From TMED14 sp038145075 (GTDB taxonomy: Bacteria; Bacteroidota; Bacteroidia; Flavobacteriales; Schleiferiaceae), in NCBI GenBank assembly GCA_038145075.1, contig JAYQOY010000003.1:3660-67659 (forward strand): DNA of 64,000 bases. The letters are read 5' to 3'. Positions 32,893 through 41,443 of this stretch are shown piece by piece. Below the pieces are notes generated by a model. That model was not told where the DNA came from, ran no database searches, and saw only the letters and a list, made by a program, of their open reading frames with translations. Each line of letters opens with the position of its first letter. Within the stretch, counting starts at the first letter, position 1. A program made the position numbers and the translations under genes.

Positions 32893-33784
32893 GCATCTAT
32901 TTGCCCTACTGGGGCTATTGACCTTGCCACTGGTCTCATGGGCACAGGATGATTTATTGGCGGAATTGGATGCCATCGCTCCGCCTCCGCCCAAGGCCTA
33001 CGTCTACGCTACGTTTAAGGGTACCCGCGTCATCAACCAGCAATCGGTAGAACTCCCCGCTGCCGGCGTAGGGCAGTTTGTGATTGGCCACCGGTTTGGG
33101 GCCTTGAACGATCAGCCGCTGTACAATTTGTTCGGTTTGGACGTGGCACAGATTCGCTTTGAATACAGTTATTCGCCCGTCAAGTGGTTGAATTTTGGCG
33201 CGGGACGATCCTCGGGTTCCAAGACCTACGACGGCTTTGCCAAGGTGCGTTTCACGCGGCAATCTAGCGGCTCCGGCTTTAATTGGCCCGTGACCACCGC
33301 GTACTACACCAATGCCACGATTGTGACGACGCCCTTTTCGGACGGTTTTGACCATTATTTCACGGACCGAATGGCCTACACCCATCAATTCTTGGTGGCG
33401 CGCAAGTTCAACGAAGCCTTTTCGTTCCAAATCGCTCCCACGTTGGTGCACTTCAATTTGGTGGAGAAAGCCACCGATAAGAATGACCGTTTAGGCATTG
33501 CTTTTGGCGGTCGCTACAAGTTGACCCAGCGCATGGCCCTTACGGGTGAATACATGCTGCGTGCCGACCGGGGTGCCTGGGAAAACGATCCTTATGCCAA
33601 CGCACTAAGCATTGGGGTGGATATTGAAACGGGCGGCCACGTCTTTCAATTTCACCTGACCAACGCACGTTCCATGGCGGATCCTCAGTGGATGATGCAA
33701 ACGCCTGGACAGTGGGGGAAAGGCGATATTTTCCTGGGTTTTAACATCACGCGGGTCTTCACGCACGTTGCTCCTGAACTGTAA
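32882..33784 (+). CDS. DUF5777 family outer-membrane beta-barrel protein
   Basis: A 300-aa protein with signal peptide (VKHLFALLGLLTLPLVSWAQ). The mature part is made of amphipathic strands, typical of an outer-membrane barrel: AYVYATFKGTRVINQQSVEL, IGHRFGALNDQPLYNLFGLD, FEYSYSPVKWLNFG and a C-terminal strand with FLGFNITRVFTH. These match the DUF5777 family. No ATG gives a sensible start; GTG at 32882 places the signal peptide correctly and overlaps the YceI gene by 11 nt. Function unknown; the family accompanies YceI and cytochrome-like lipoproteins. Confidence 0.82.
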   Translation: MRVKHLFALLGLLTLPLVSWAQDDLLAELDAIAPPPPKAYVYATFKGTRVINQQSVELPAAGVGQFVIGHRFGALNDQPLYNLFGLDVAQIRFEYSYSPVKWLNFGAGRSSGSKTYDGFAKVRFTRQSSGSGFNWPVTTAYYTNATIVTTPFSDGFDHYFTDRMAYTHQFLVARKFNEAFSFQIAPTLVHFNLVEKATDKNDRLGIAFGGRYKLTQRMALTGEYMLRADRGAWENDPYANALSIGVDIETGGHVFQFHLTNARSMADPQWMMQTPGQWGKGDIFLGFNITRVFTHVAPEL

Positions 33785-33807
33785 GACCTTCCCTTCAACC
33801 AAGCAAG

Positions 33808-34998
33808 ATGGATCGCACTTTTGACCTCATCGTAGTCGGGGGCGGCATCGTAGGTGCGGCCACGGCCTACCAGTACCGGCAGTTGCATCCTTTGGCGCGA
33901 ATTGCTGTGTTTGAAAAGGAAGCGCGCCCCGCCGCCCATCAAACGGGACGTAATTCGGGTGTGATTCACTCAGGTCTGTACTACAAGCCCGGCTCGCTCA
34001 AGGCACGCACCTGCTTAAGCGGCTATGCCCAATTGCTCGATTTCTGCACGGAAAACGGGGTTGCGCATGAAGTCTGTGGAAAGATTGTGGTGGCGACCGA
34101 TGCGCAGGAGGCGGCGCGTTTGCGCGGATTGGCAGAGCGCGGTACCCAAAATGGTTTGCAAGGCCTCCGATTCCTAGATGCAGACCAAGCACGCGAGATC
34201 GAGCCTCATATCGAGGCCCACGAAGCCTTGTGGGTGCCCCAGACAGGCATCGTGGACTACGTGGGCATGACGAAAAAACTGCTGGAGCGAGCCACAGAGG
34301 CCCAAGGTTCGGTGCGTTTGAATTGCCGCGTACTTGAATTAACGCGAAAAGGGGCGGTCAGCGAGGTGAAAACCACGGAAGGGACCTTTGAAGCGCCCTA
34401 TGTCGTGGTCTGTGCAGGCCTGCAAAGCGACCGAATCGCAGCGAAAGACGGCGTGCGAAATGGCATTCGCATCGTGCCCTTTCGGGGCGATTACTACGAT
34501 TTGACGCCTGAGGCGGCCCACAAGGTGCGCAATCTCGTTTACCCCGTGCCTGACCCCGAATTCCCCTTCCTGGGTGTCCACTTCACGCGTATGGTGGAAG
34601 GCGGGGTGGAATGTGGCCCCAATGCCGTTTTCAGCTTTGCCCGAGAAGGCTACACCAAGACGGCCTTCGACGCCAAGGACAGTGCGAGTGCGCTGGGGTT
34701 TGGAGGAACATGGCGCTTGTTTGCACATCACTGGCGCTACGGCTTGGGCGAATACGAGCGGGCGTTTTCAAAGCCCAAATTCCTCAAGGCCTTGCAAAAG
34801 ATGATGCCAGGTCTTCAGATGGAGGATATTGTGCCGGGCCGAGCGGGAATTCGCGCGCAGGCGCTGGATCAACAGGGCAAACTCGTCGATGATTTTGTGA
34901 TTGAGCGTGGAGCTGCCGCGGTGCACGTCATCAATGCCCCCTCTCCGGCTGCGACGGCTAGTTTGGCCATCGGCGAGGAGATTCTGCGCCGACTCTAG
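33808..34998 (+). CDS. lhgO: L-2-hydroxyglutarate oxidase/dehydrogenase
   Basis: A 396-aa FAD-dependent enzyme of the DAO family, oxidising L-2-hydroxyglutarate to 2-oxoglutarate. The FAD-binding GGGIVGAATAYQ (residues about 11-22), FEKEARPAAHQTGRNSGVIH and SGLYYKPGSLKARTC are the LhgO signature; VPFRGDYYDL, FPFLGVHFTR and GPNAVFSFAREGY follow in the usual order, and the C-terminus ends with NAPSPAATASLAIGEEI. Normal length. In E. coli lhgO belongs to a glutarate-catabolism operon, but its neighbours here are unrelated; a metabolite-repair role for stray L-2-hydroxyglutarate is more likely. Confidence 0.94.
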   Translation: MDRTFDLIVVGGGIVGAATAYQYRQLHPLARIAVFEKEARPAAHQTGRNSGVIHSGLYYKPGSLKARTCLSGYAQLLDFCTENGVAHEVCGKIVVATDAQEAARLRGLAERGTQNGLQGLRFLDADQAREIEPHIEAHEALWVPQTGIVDYVGMTKKLLERATEAQGSVRLNCRVLELTRKGAVSEVKTTEGTFEAPYVVVCAGLQSDRIAAKDGVRNGIRIVPFRGDYYDLTPEAAHKVRNLVYPVPDPEFPFLGVHFTRMVEGGVECGPNAVFSFAREGYTKTAFDAKDSASALGFGGTWRLFAHHWRYGLGEYERAFSKPKFLKALQKMMPGLQMEDIVPGRAGIRAQALDQQGKLVDDFVIERGAAAVHVINAPSPAATASLAIGEEILRRL

Positions 34999-35001
34999 GA
35001 T

Positions 35002-36006
35002 TTACACCTGCGGCTCAGGCCAGGCGCTCTCTTTTCCAATGTGGAAGAGGGCATCGCCGCGGTGCACCAAAGGGATGTTGTTATGGCCAATAATGAAGCC
35101 GTCCATGGGGCTGTAGACCTTGACGCTGTAGCTGTCGTAGGGGTTGCGGATTCTGCCGATGAGTTCGCCTTCACGTACGGCTTGGCCGCTTTCACGCTCG
35201 GAGGAGAAGAGTCCGGAAGCTTCCGCCCGCACCCAAGTATTGCCAGAGATGTGCCGAATGGCCTTTTGATCGCCTTTCTGGCGCCCTTTGAGCCCGCGGG
35301 GCTTGGGAGATGCCTCCAGCATGCCAATGGAATGCATGAAGCGCTTGGTGCCGCGAATTGCTTCTTTAACCGCTTTCTCTTCTAAGCGCAAAGATTCACC
35401 CCCTTCGTACACGATGATAGGGACACCTTGGGTTTGCCCGCAGGCGCGCAAGGAACCCGAAATCAAACCCGAACCGAGCGCAATAGGGGCTTTGAAGGCT
35501 TTGGCCATCTCGATGGCTTTAGGATCCTGGTCGTCGTAGCGGATTTGGGGGTAGTTGGTTCGGCTCGCTCCACCTGTGTGGAAGTCAATGCCCATGTCCA
35601 CTACCGGCAGAATCTTCGTCGCCATGGTATGCGCGACTTGCGCCGCGAGCGAACCGTTGGGAGAACCCGGAAAACTGCGGTTCACATCCTTGCCGTCGGG
35701 CACTTCCCGGCTAAAAAAGAGGAAGCCATAGACGTTGATAATGGGGATGGCCACCACGCTGCCGCAGCTGATTTTGTTGAGGATGCCCAGCGAAATCATG
35801 CGCCGAACGACTTCAATTCCATTGACCTCGTCGCCGTGAAGGCCGCCAGAAAGCAAGAGTGTAGGGCCGGGATTTTCGCTCCGAAACACGTGAACCGGCA
35901 TGTGGATCAGCGTGCCAGAGAGGAGGCGGGCAACTTGAATATCAACGGTCTTGCTGGTGCCTGCCGGGATGACCACGTCATCAATCACCAAGGCATCCGA
36001 AAGCAT
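35002..36006 (-). CDS. Succinylglutamate desuccinylase/aspartoacylase family zinc hydrolase
   Basis: A 334-aa M14-like metallohydrolase. Zinc ligands are visible in LSGGLHGDEVNGIEVVRR (H..E) and MGIDFHTGGASRTNYPQ (H), with the substrate-binding Arg in GKDVNRSFPG and the catalytic Glu in VPIIVYEGGESLRLEE. The C-terminal 90 residues form a beta domain (WVRAEASGLFSS, GELIGRIRNPYDSYS, VKVYSPMDGFIIGHN). In many bacteria this type sits beside rimK; no rimK is here, so the acylated substrate is unknown. Its ATG shares a base with the purB stop (TAATG), so the two are co-transcribed. Confidence 0.88.
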   Translation of the reverse strand: MLSDALVIDDVVIPAGTSKTVDIQVARLLSGTLIHMPVHVFRSENPGPTLLLSGGLHGDEVNGIEVVRRMISLGILNKISCGSVVAIPIINVYGFLFFSREVPDGKDVNRSFPGSPNGSLAAQVAHTMATKILPVVDMGIDFHTGGASRTNYPQIRYDDQDPKAIEMAKAFKAPIALGSGLISGSLRACGQTQGVPIIVYEGGESLRLEEKAVKEAIRGTKRFMHSIGMLEASPKPRGLKGRQKGDQKAIRHISGNTWVRAEASGLFSSERESGQAVREGELIGRIRNPYDSYSVKVYSPMDGFIIGHNNIPLVHRGDALFHIGKESAWPEPQV

Positions 36007-37346
36007 TAGCGGCCGGTGTAGGTTTGGGGGGTCAGCACGCGAAGTTCATCCTTTACAGACTCGGAGACCTCCAAGGTTTCGATGAATGCCGCCATGGTGC
36101 TGTGCGTGATGCCTTCGTTGGTGCGCGTGAGGGCCTTCAGCGCTTCGTAGGGCTTGGGGTAGCCCTCGCGGCGTAGGATGGTTTGAATGCCTTCCGCAAC
36201 TACAGCCCAGTTGGCTTCGAGGTCGCGATCCATCGCTTGCTCATTGACAATCAGTTTGCCCAAGCCTTTTTGCAGGTTCTGCATGGCAAGCAAGCTATGG
36301 CCAAAGGGAACGCCCACATTGCGCAAGACGGTGCTGTCCGTGAGGTCGCGTTGGAGGCGGGAGATGGGCAATTTGGCTGAAAGGTGCTCGAGCAAAGCGT
36401 TGGCGATGCCGAGGTTGCCCTCTGCATTTTCAAAATCGATGGGATTCACCTTGTGGGGCATGGCGGAGGAGCCTACTTCGCCTGCCACAATGCGCTGCTT
36501 GAAGTACTCCATGCTGATGTACTGCCACACATCCTTGGCAAAGTCCAGCAAAATGGTGTGGATGCGCTTCATGCCGTCCAAATAGGCCGCCAAATGGTCG
36601 TAGTGCTCAATTTGGGTAGTCGGGTGGGAGCGCTTGAGGCCCAAAATATCTCCGCAGAAATGCGCGGCAAAGGCGTGCCAGTCGATCCTAGGAAAGGCGG
36701 CATAATGGGCGTTGAAGGCGCCGGTGGCTCCGCCAAACTTCGCGGCGAAGGGAACGGTGTTTAGATGCTTCAGCTGCTCTTCGATGCGTACGACAAAGAC
36801 GTCCCATTCTTTGCCCAAACGCGTCGGGGAAGCGGGTTGGCCATGCGTGCGCGCCAGCATGGGCAAGTCTTTCCACTCCTGCGCTTGTTCTTTGAGGGTC
36901 GCAAGCAAGTCCTCCAACGCTGGGCGGAAGATGTCCTCGTGGTATTCCTTGATGGAGAGGGGAATGGCCGTATTGTTGACGTCTTGTGAGGTCAGGCCGA
37001 AGTGGATGAATTCGGATTGGTGGTGGAGGCCCAAGGCTTCCATTTTCTCTTTGAGGAAGTATTCGACCGCTTTGACGTCGTGGTTGGTCGTCTTTTCGAT
37101 GCCCTTGATGTGAAGGGCATCTGCTTCGCTGAATTCCGTGTAGAGGGCGCGCAGAGCCTGCTTTTGGCTTTCTGTGATGTCGGCCAGGGCGGGCAAGGGC
37201 AATTCCGCCAACGCAATGAAGTACTCCACTTCCACGCGGACGCGGTAGGAGATCAATCCAAATTCAGAAAAGTAGGGGGAGAGGGGCCGGGTCGTGCGCG
37301 CATAGCGGCCATCCAGCGGAGACAAGGCGTGTAAGGCGAATTCCAT
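36006..37346 (-). CDS. purB: Adenylosuccinate lyase
   Basis: A 446-aa fumarase/aspartase-superfamily enzyme for two purine steps (SAICAR to AICAR and adenylosuccinate to AMP). The N-terminal ALSPLDGRYARTTRPLSPYF, HFGLTSQDVNNTA, LARTHGQPASPTRLGKE (catalytic His) and the mobile signature loop GSSAMPHKVNPIDFENAEGN are the E. coli-type PurB features. Length is normal. A full -7 box, TACCTTTG (37370-37363), stands 16 nt before the ATG, within the end of the upstream HSDR_N gene. Confidence 0.97.
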   Translation of the reverse strand: MEFALHALSPLDGRYARTTRPLSPYFSEFGLISYRVRVEVEYFIALAELPLPALADITESQKQALRALYTEFSEADALHIKGIEKTTNHDVKAVEYFLKEKMEALGLHHQSEFIHFGLTSQDVNNTAIPLSIKEYHEDIFRPALEDLLATLKEQAQEWKDLPMLARTHGQPASPTRLGKEWDVFVVRIEEQLKHLNTVPFAAKFGGATGAFNAHYAAFPRIDWHAFAAHFCGDILGLKRSHPTTQIEHYDHLAAYLDGMKRIHTILLDFAKDVWQYISMEYFKQRIVAGEVGSSAMPHKVNPIDFENAEGNLGIANALLEHLSAKLPISRLQRDLTDSTVLRNVGVPFGHSLLAMQNLQKGLGKLIVNEQAMDRDLEANWAVVAEGIQTILRREGYPKPYEALKALTRTNEGITHSTMAAFIETLEVSESVKDELRVLTPQTYTGR

Positions 37347-37354
37347 TCCAGATA

Positions 37355-37786
37355 CTAAAGCACAAAGGTACCAAATGCCGGTAGGACCGCCGTGGATTTT
37401 AAGGCCTCAGCGTGAAAAATCTGCCAGGTCTCCCCATTGGTGAGGGCGCCCCAGGGGGCTTGGGTGCGCAAATTGTAGCGCATCCATTGGTCGACGACGG
37501 ATTCGCTCAGGGCCACTGTGGGCGCTTTGCACTCCAGGAGCATCCAAAGCTTTCCTTGGTGAAAAACGGCAATGTCAAAGCGTTTTGCGAGTCCGTTGAC
37601 GGTGATTCCGCGCTCCACGGCGATGGCCTCGGGCGGGTAGCCTGCATCCAGCACCAAACGCCGCAAGGCATCTTGACGAACCCATTCTTCGGGGGTCGCC
37701 TTGACGTACTTCTTGCGGAAGGCATCCCAGAGGGTAGGGGATTCGGGATCCAAATCCTGCATGCTCGAATGAAGCCAAGGTCTCAT
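37355..37786 (-). CDS. Stand-alone HSDR_N (restriction-endonuclease-like) domain protein
   Basis: A 143-aa protein with the fold of the type I restriction R-subunit N-terminal domain: EEWVRQDALRRLVLDAGYPP, AVERGITVNGLAKRFDIAVF, LWMLLECKAPTVALSESVVD and QWMRYNLRTQAPWGALTNG. The D...E-x-K core (D in RFDIAVF; E-C-K) is that of PD-(D/E)xK nucleases. There is no helicase, HsdM or HsdS nearby, so it is not a restriction system; this short single-domain form is common in Bacteroidota and of unknown role. It lies 8 nt upstream of purB. AACCTTTG (37798-37791) ends 4 nt before its ATG. Confidence 0.85.
   Translation of the reverse strand: MRPWLHSSMQDLDPESPTLWDAFRKKYVKATPEEWVRQDALRRLVLDAGYPPEAIAVERGITVNGLAKRFDIAVFHQGKLWMLLECKAPTVALSESVVDQWMRYNLRTQAPWGALTNGETWQIFHAEALKSTAVLPAFGTFVL
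37363..37370 (-). promoter_or_regulatory. -7 promoter box of purB
   Basis: Minus-strand TACCTTTG, a perfect match, 16 nt before the ATG and inside the last codons of the upstream gene. Confidence 0.65.
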
Positions 37787-37790
37787 GCTG

Positions 37791-37809
37791 CAAAGGTTAT
37801 GTACTTTTG
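37791..37809. promoter_or_regulatory. Divergent promoter between HSDR_N and acyltransferase genes
   Basis: Minus strand AACCTTTG (37798-37791) is 4 nt from the HSDR_N ATG. Plus strand TACTTTTG (37802-37809), a perfect match, is 8 nt from the acyltransferase ATG. The two boxes are only 3 nt apart. Confidence 0.6.
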
Positions 37810-37817
37810 CGTTTCCA

Positions 37818-38603
37818 ATGAAGAAAAAGATCCTGCCTTACCGCGATCCGTTTGGGTACCCCATCTGGGCCAAACGCACGGTCATCTTTTGGTTTGGCAT
37901 GGTCACGTGGTACCGCTGCAACCGTTTGAATAAGCTGAAAGTGAGCGGGGGAGAGCATTTGGCGGCCTTGCCAGACCATAATGTGCTCTTTGTGAGCAAC
38001 CACCAAACCTACTTCATGGATGTGGCGAGCATGTACCTCGTGTTTAGCCATGCCAAGCACAAGATTTACGATCGGGCGGATCGATTTTGGCCCTTTATCA
38101 ATCCCAAGATTAACCTCTTCTTCATCGCCGCCAAAGAGACGATGAAGGCTGGCTTGTTGCCCCGAATGCTGGCCTTGGCCGGTTCGGTAAGTATTAAACG
38201 CACCTGGCGCGAGGCGGGCAAGGATATCAGCCGAAATGTGGATTCCCGCGATTTGGACAACATCAAGAAAGCCATTGGCGCCGGCTGGGTGATCACATTC
38301 CCCCAAGGAACAACGAAACCCTATGTTCCAGGAAGACGAGGCACGGCTCACATTATCAAGCAGTTGAACCCTGTTGTGGTGCCTGTAGTGATCGATGGTT
38401 ACCGCCGTGCGTTTGACAAAAAAGGCCTTCGGACGAAGAAGCGCGGCAGCCAGCTGCGCATGCGCTTCAAGGAACCCATGTCTTTTGCGGTGGATGCAAG
38501 TCCACAAGAGATTCTTGATCAAATCATGGACGCGATCGAGCAATCCCCAAAGCACCAAGGAATTCGTACCTTGGAACCGTCTAACCGTCCAGCAAACGCC
38601 TGA
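37818..38603 (+). CDS. 1-acyl-sn-glycerol-3-phosphate acyltransferase-like protein (PlsC family)
   Basis: A 261-aa acyltransferase of the PlsC/LPLAT fold, presumed to acylate lysophosphatidate at the inner membrane. The catalytic block is FVSNHQTYFMDV, where His and Asp are five residues apart instead of the textbook four, and the phosphate-binding block is ITFPQGTTKPYVPGRRGTAH, with Gln where FPEGTR has Glu. Both changes occur together, suggesting a distinct subfamily. Start at ATG 37818 follows a strong promoter; the longer frame overlaps the promoter. Confidence 0.8.
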   Translation: MKKKILPYRDPFGYPIWAKRTVIFWFGMVTWYRCNRLNKLKVSGGEHLAALPDHNVLFVSNHQTYFMDVASMYLVFSHAKHKIYDRADRFWPFINPKINLFFIAAKETMKAGLLPRMLALAGSVSIKRTWREAGKDISRNVDSRDLDNIKKAIGAGWVITFPQGTTKPYVPGRRGTAHIIKQLNPVVVPVVIDGYRRAFDKKGLRTKKRGSQLRMRFKEPMSFAVDASPQEILDQIMDAIEQSPKHQGIRTLEPSNRPANA

Positions 38604-38605
38604 AC

Positions 38606-39391
38606 ATGAAACGCATCCTCTTCCCTGTGTTGGCCGCTTTGGCCTTATTCGCTGCCTGCGAAAAGAGCATCCTGCCCGAAGACGCGAGCTACGACCAACG
38701 CAATGTGGTTCTCCGCCACTTTTTCTACTACGATGGGGTGACCATGGATACTAACAAAATTTTCTTGTTGGGCAATTCCGAGGTTCGCTTTCAGGACATC
38801 GAGGTGGTTTTTGGACAGTACTACTTCACGGACCACTTGGACGACACGCTGACGCCTAACTTCAAGGATACGGTCAACCCGTATGTATTTGACCCCGTTG
38901 CCGCCTCGTTGACCTACAACACGGAAGCACGCTTGTACCGCCTCTCAAAAGGCGTGTACAGCGGTACGCATCACTTCCGCATGGGTTTGGATTCAGCGGC
39001 AAACGCAACCGCTCCTAGTGCTTTGGGTGAAAAGCACACGTTGCGTCACCCTGGACTGTACCGAGGTGAGAATGAAGGGTATAACATCTTGTACATCAAG
39101 GGCCTCTACAAGGACGTCAACGATACTACGGTGGCGGCTCCAGACAAGCCTTTTGTGTACCGAGTGTCCAACAATTTGATGCAGATGGATTGGTTTAAGT
39201 CCATGTCTTTCAATGTGGTACCAAATCGCGATGTCAACATCAACATCGTTTGGGATATTGAGAAACTGCTCTTGGGAACGGACCCGCTTCTGGTCGACGA
39301 CCTCGACGTAGATCCCAGCAACCCCCTTGCAGCGGGACTTTGGCCGAGTATAAAGGCCAACATGGAGGCTTCCTACGAGATCCAGCTTTAA
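38606..39391 (+). CDS. MbnP-like lipoprotein
   Basis: A 261-aa lipoprotein with signal MKRILFPVLAALALFAAC and the lipid cysteine at residue 18. The mature part is beta-rich. VVLRHFFYYDGVTMD, then NKIFLLGNSEVRFQDIEVVF and GQYYFTD resemble the start of MbnP-like domains, which in methanotrophs accompany methanobactin and bind copper; this one lacks obvious Trp-derived or Cys ligands, so metal binding is not shown. It starts 2 nt after the acyltransferase gene and 7 nt before the Mpl gene, consistent with one operon. Confidence 0.6.
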   Translation: MKRILFPVLAALALFAACEKSILPEDASYDQRNVVLRHFFYYDGVTMDTNKIFLLGNSEVRFQDIEVVFGQYYFTDHLDDTLTPNFKDTVNPYVFDPVAASLTYNTEARLYRLSKGVYSGTHHFRMGLDSAANATAPSALGEKHTLRHPGLYRGENEGYNILYIKGLYKDVNDTTVAAPDKPFVYRVSNNLMQMDWFKSMSFNVVPNRDVNINIVWDIEKLLLGTDPLLVDDLDVDPSNPLAAGLWPSIKANMEASYEIQL

Positions 39392-39398
39392 GCCATTT

Positions 39399-40745
39399 AT
39401 GAAGGCGCACTTTATCGCCATTGGAGGCTCGGCCATGCACAATTTGGCCTTGGCTCTGGCCGAACGTGGGGATACCGTCATCACGGGGAGCGACGATGCC
39501 ATTTTTGAGCCTTCTCGCAGTCGTTTGGCGGCTGCGGGTATCCTTCCGGAATCGGAAGGCTGGTTCCCAGAAAAGATTACGGCGGATCTCGATGCGGTCA
39601 TTTTAGGGATGCACGCTCGGGCCGACAATCCAGAACTCCTGCGCGCCCAAGCATTGGGCCTCCCCATTTTTTCCTACCCCGAATACCTCTTCGAAGCCAC
39701 CAAGGGCAAGACCCGCGTGGTCGTAGGCGGAAGCCACGGCAAAACCAGCACGACCTCGATGCTTTTGCATGCCCTGCGCATGGACGGTCTGGATGTGGAC
39801 TACATGGTGGGCGCTCAATTGGCGGGCTACCAAACCATGGTACGCCTGTCCAATACCGCGGAGTGGGCCGTGTTTGAAGGGGACGAATACTTGTCCTCGC
39901 CCATTGATTTACGCCCCAAATTTCACCTCTACCGGGCCAATGTGGCCATCTTGACCGGGATGGCTTGGGACCACGTCAACGTGTTTCCCACCATGGCGGA
40001 TTATGAAATGGCCTTCAGCGGTTTCCTCGAGAGCATGGAACCCGGCGGCACCTTGATCTACAACGAGGAGGATGAAGCCCTGACCGCCGTGGTGCTCGCA
40101 GACCAAAGCCCCATTCGCAAGATTCCTTACCGCACGCCTGCATACCGTGTAGAAAACAACCAATGGATTTGGGAGACGCCCCATGGCGACCTCCCCCTTC
40201 GCATCATGGGCAGACACAATCTCAGCAATGCCGAAGGCGCCCGCTGGTTGGCTTTGGAGATGGGGATTCAAGAAGAAGACTTCTACGACGCTATGGCCAC
40301 GTTTGAAGGGGCTCAACGTCGTTTAGAAGTGCTAGCCGAGTCTGATGCGCGTTGCGTGCATTTGGACTTTGCGCACGCACCCAGCAAAGTGAAAGCGACA
40401 GTAGCCGCTTACGTGGAGACCTACGAACAGACCGCGGGTCTGCTGGAGCTGCACACCTTCAGCTCCTTGAACCCCGCCTTTATACCAGGCTATGCGGGTA
40501 CGATGGAGGGCCTAGGCCAAGCTATGGTTTACTTTGACCCAGCCGCGGTGGCGCACAAGAAGCTCCCGGCTTTAGATCCGGCCTGGGTGCGAGAGACCTT
40601 TGGTCCCGGCGTCCAAGTATTTACGCGCCAAAAAGAGGTGCAAGCTGCTTTGGAGGCTTTGCCAACCACCTGCCATTTGCTCATCATGTCGTCTGGAAAT
40701 ATGGGCGGCATCGATGTCCGCACCTGGGCTCCTTCGTGGGTCTAA
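39399..40745 (+). CDS. mpl: Mur ligase family protein, Mpl-type
   Basis: A 448-aa three-domain Mur ligase. N-terminal UDP-binding HFIAIGGSAMHNLALALAE, ATP P-loop VVGGSHGKTSTTSM (about 107-120), EGDEYLSS and LTGMAWDHVNVFPT in the central domain, then GRHNLSNAEGARWLALEMGI and HLDFAHAPSKVKATV in the C-terminal ligase domain. The pattern is that of Mpl, which joins recycled L-Ala-D-Glu-meso-DAP tripeptide to UDP-MurNAc in cytoplasmic peptidoglycan recycling. The short length and the MKAHFIAIGG start are typical of Bacteroidota members; substrate assignment is by family. Confidence 0.85.
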   Translation: MKAHFIAIGGSAMHNLALALAERGDTVITGSDDAIFEPSRSRLAAAGILPESEGWFPEKITADLDAVILGMHARADNPELLRAQALGLPIFSYPEYLFEATKGKTRVVVGGSHGKTSTTSMLLHALRMDGLDVDYMVGAQLAGYQTMVRLSNTAEWAVFEGDEYLSSPIDLRPKFHLYRANVAILTGMAWDHVNVFPTMADYEMAFSGFLESMEPGGTLIYNEEDEALTAVVLADQSPIRKIPYRTPAYRVENNQWIWETPHGDLPLRIMGRHNLSNAEGARWLALEMGIQEEDFYDAMATFEGAQRRLEVLAESDARCVHLDFAHAPSKVKATVAAYVETYEQTAGLLELHTFSSLNPAFIPGYAGTMEGLGQAMVYFDPAAVAHKKLPALDPAWVRETFGPGVQVFTRQKEVQAALEALPTTCHLLIMSSGNMGGIDVRTWAPSWV

Positions 40746-40753
40746 TCCCAGAC

Positions 40754-41443
40754 TCAGTCGCAGCCGCCCGTTAGAAAACCGCCGTTTAAGGGCCAGGTCA
40801 AACTCCACAGCCACGTGGTGCGCAGTTTATCGGTGCGCATGTCCAAGGTGGTTTGTGGACCAAAGGCAATTCTTAAAGGAAGTACCACGTGATAGTTGAG
40901 GACCGATGGGATCATTCGGTTCCGGTAGTGGCCTTGAACCCGCAAGACCCAGGGGTAGCCTGTCTGATGGTAGACCAGAGGTACACCAGGGGTTTCCGTG
41001 AAGGAGCTGCGTGCATGGCCCCATCCGACACTGGCACTGAGGTCCCACCCGCCGTGGAGGCCTACGAGGTAGCCCGTCGTTATGAGCCCTGCCCAGCGCA
41101 TCTGATCCAAGTAGAGCAATTCGCCCGTTTCTGTAAGGGCTTGACTCTGAGCGTCCTGAAGTCCCAGTCCTACCGTGAAATGGGGATGGACCCATGCGCT
41201 CACTTGAACGCCGCTTAAATTGCCCGAAATGCTATTCGCCGCGGCCGTGTTGGGGGAGAAGAGTTGGTAGGGCCCGCTTTCAAAATGCGCCGCAAAAGGC
41301 TCATGAAATACCATAGATATATCATGTATGTCGACCAATGTACCTGCCGGGCGTGTTGAATCCAGTATGGGTTGAATACTTGGCTCCACTTGCCCAAAGG
41401 CGAGACCGGGCAGAAGGCCTAAAGCGGCAAAAAAGCCTCTCAT
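40754..41443 (-). CDS. Secreted beta-rich protein, probable outer-membrane protein
   Basis: A 229-aa protein with signal peptide MRGFFAALGLLPGLAFGQ. The mature part has repeated amphipathic strands (VQVSAWVHPHFTVGLGLQDA, AGLITTGYLVGLHGGWDL, SASVGWGHARSS, RVQGHYRNRMIPSVLNYH), as expected for a small outer-membrane barrel. No known family recognised. Its ATG overlaps the stop of the STAS-like gene (ATGA), making it the last gene of pyrR-pyrB-STAS-OMP. It converges on mpl, 8 nt away. Confidence 0.65.
   Translation of the reverse strand: MRGFFAALGLLPGLAFGQVEPSIQPILDSTRPAGTLVDIHDISMVFHEPFAAHFESGPYQLFSPNTAAANSISGNLSGVQVSAWVHPHFTVGLGLQDAQSQALTETGELLYLDQMRWAGLITTGYLVGLHGGWDLSASVGWGHARSSFTETPGVPLVYHQTGYPWVLRVQGHYRNRMIPSVLNYHVVLPLRIAFGPQTTLDMRTDKLRTTWLWSLTWPLNGGFLTGGCD

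Noticed and set aside
37355..37786. Type I restriction system
   Set aside because: Only the HSDR_N-like domain is present; no helicase, HsdM or HsdS genes are nearby.
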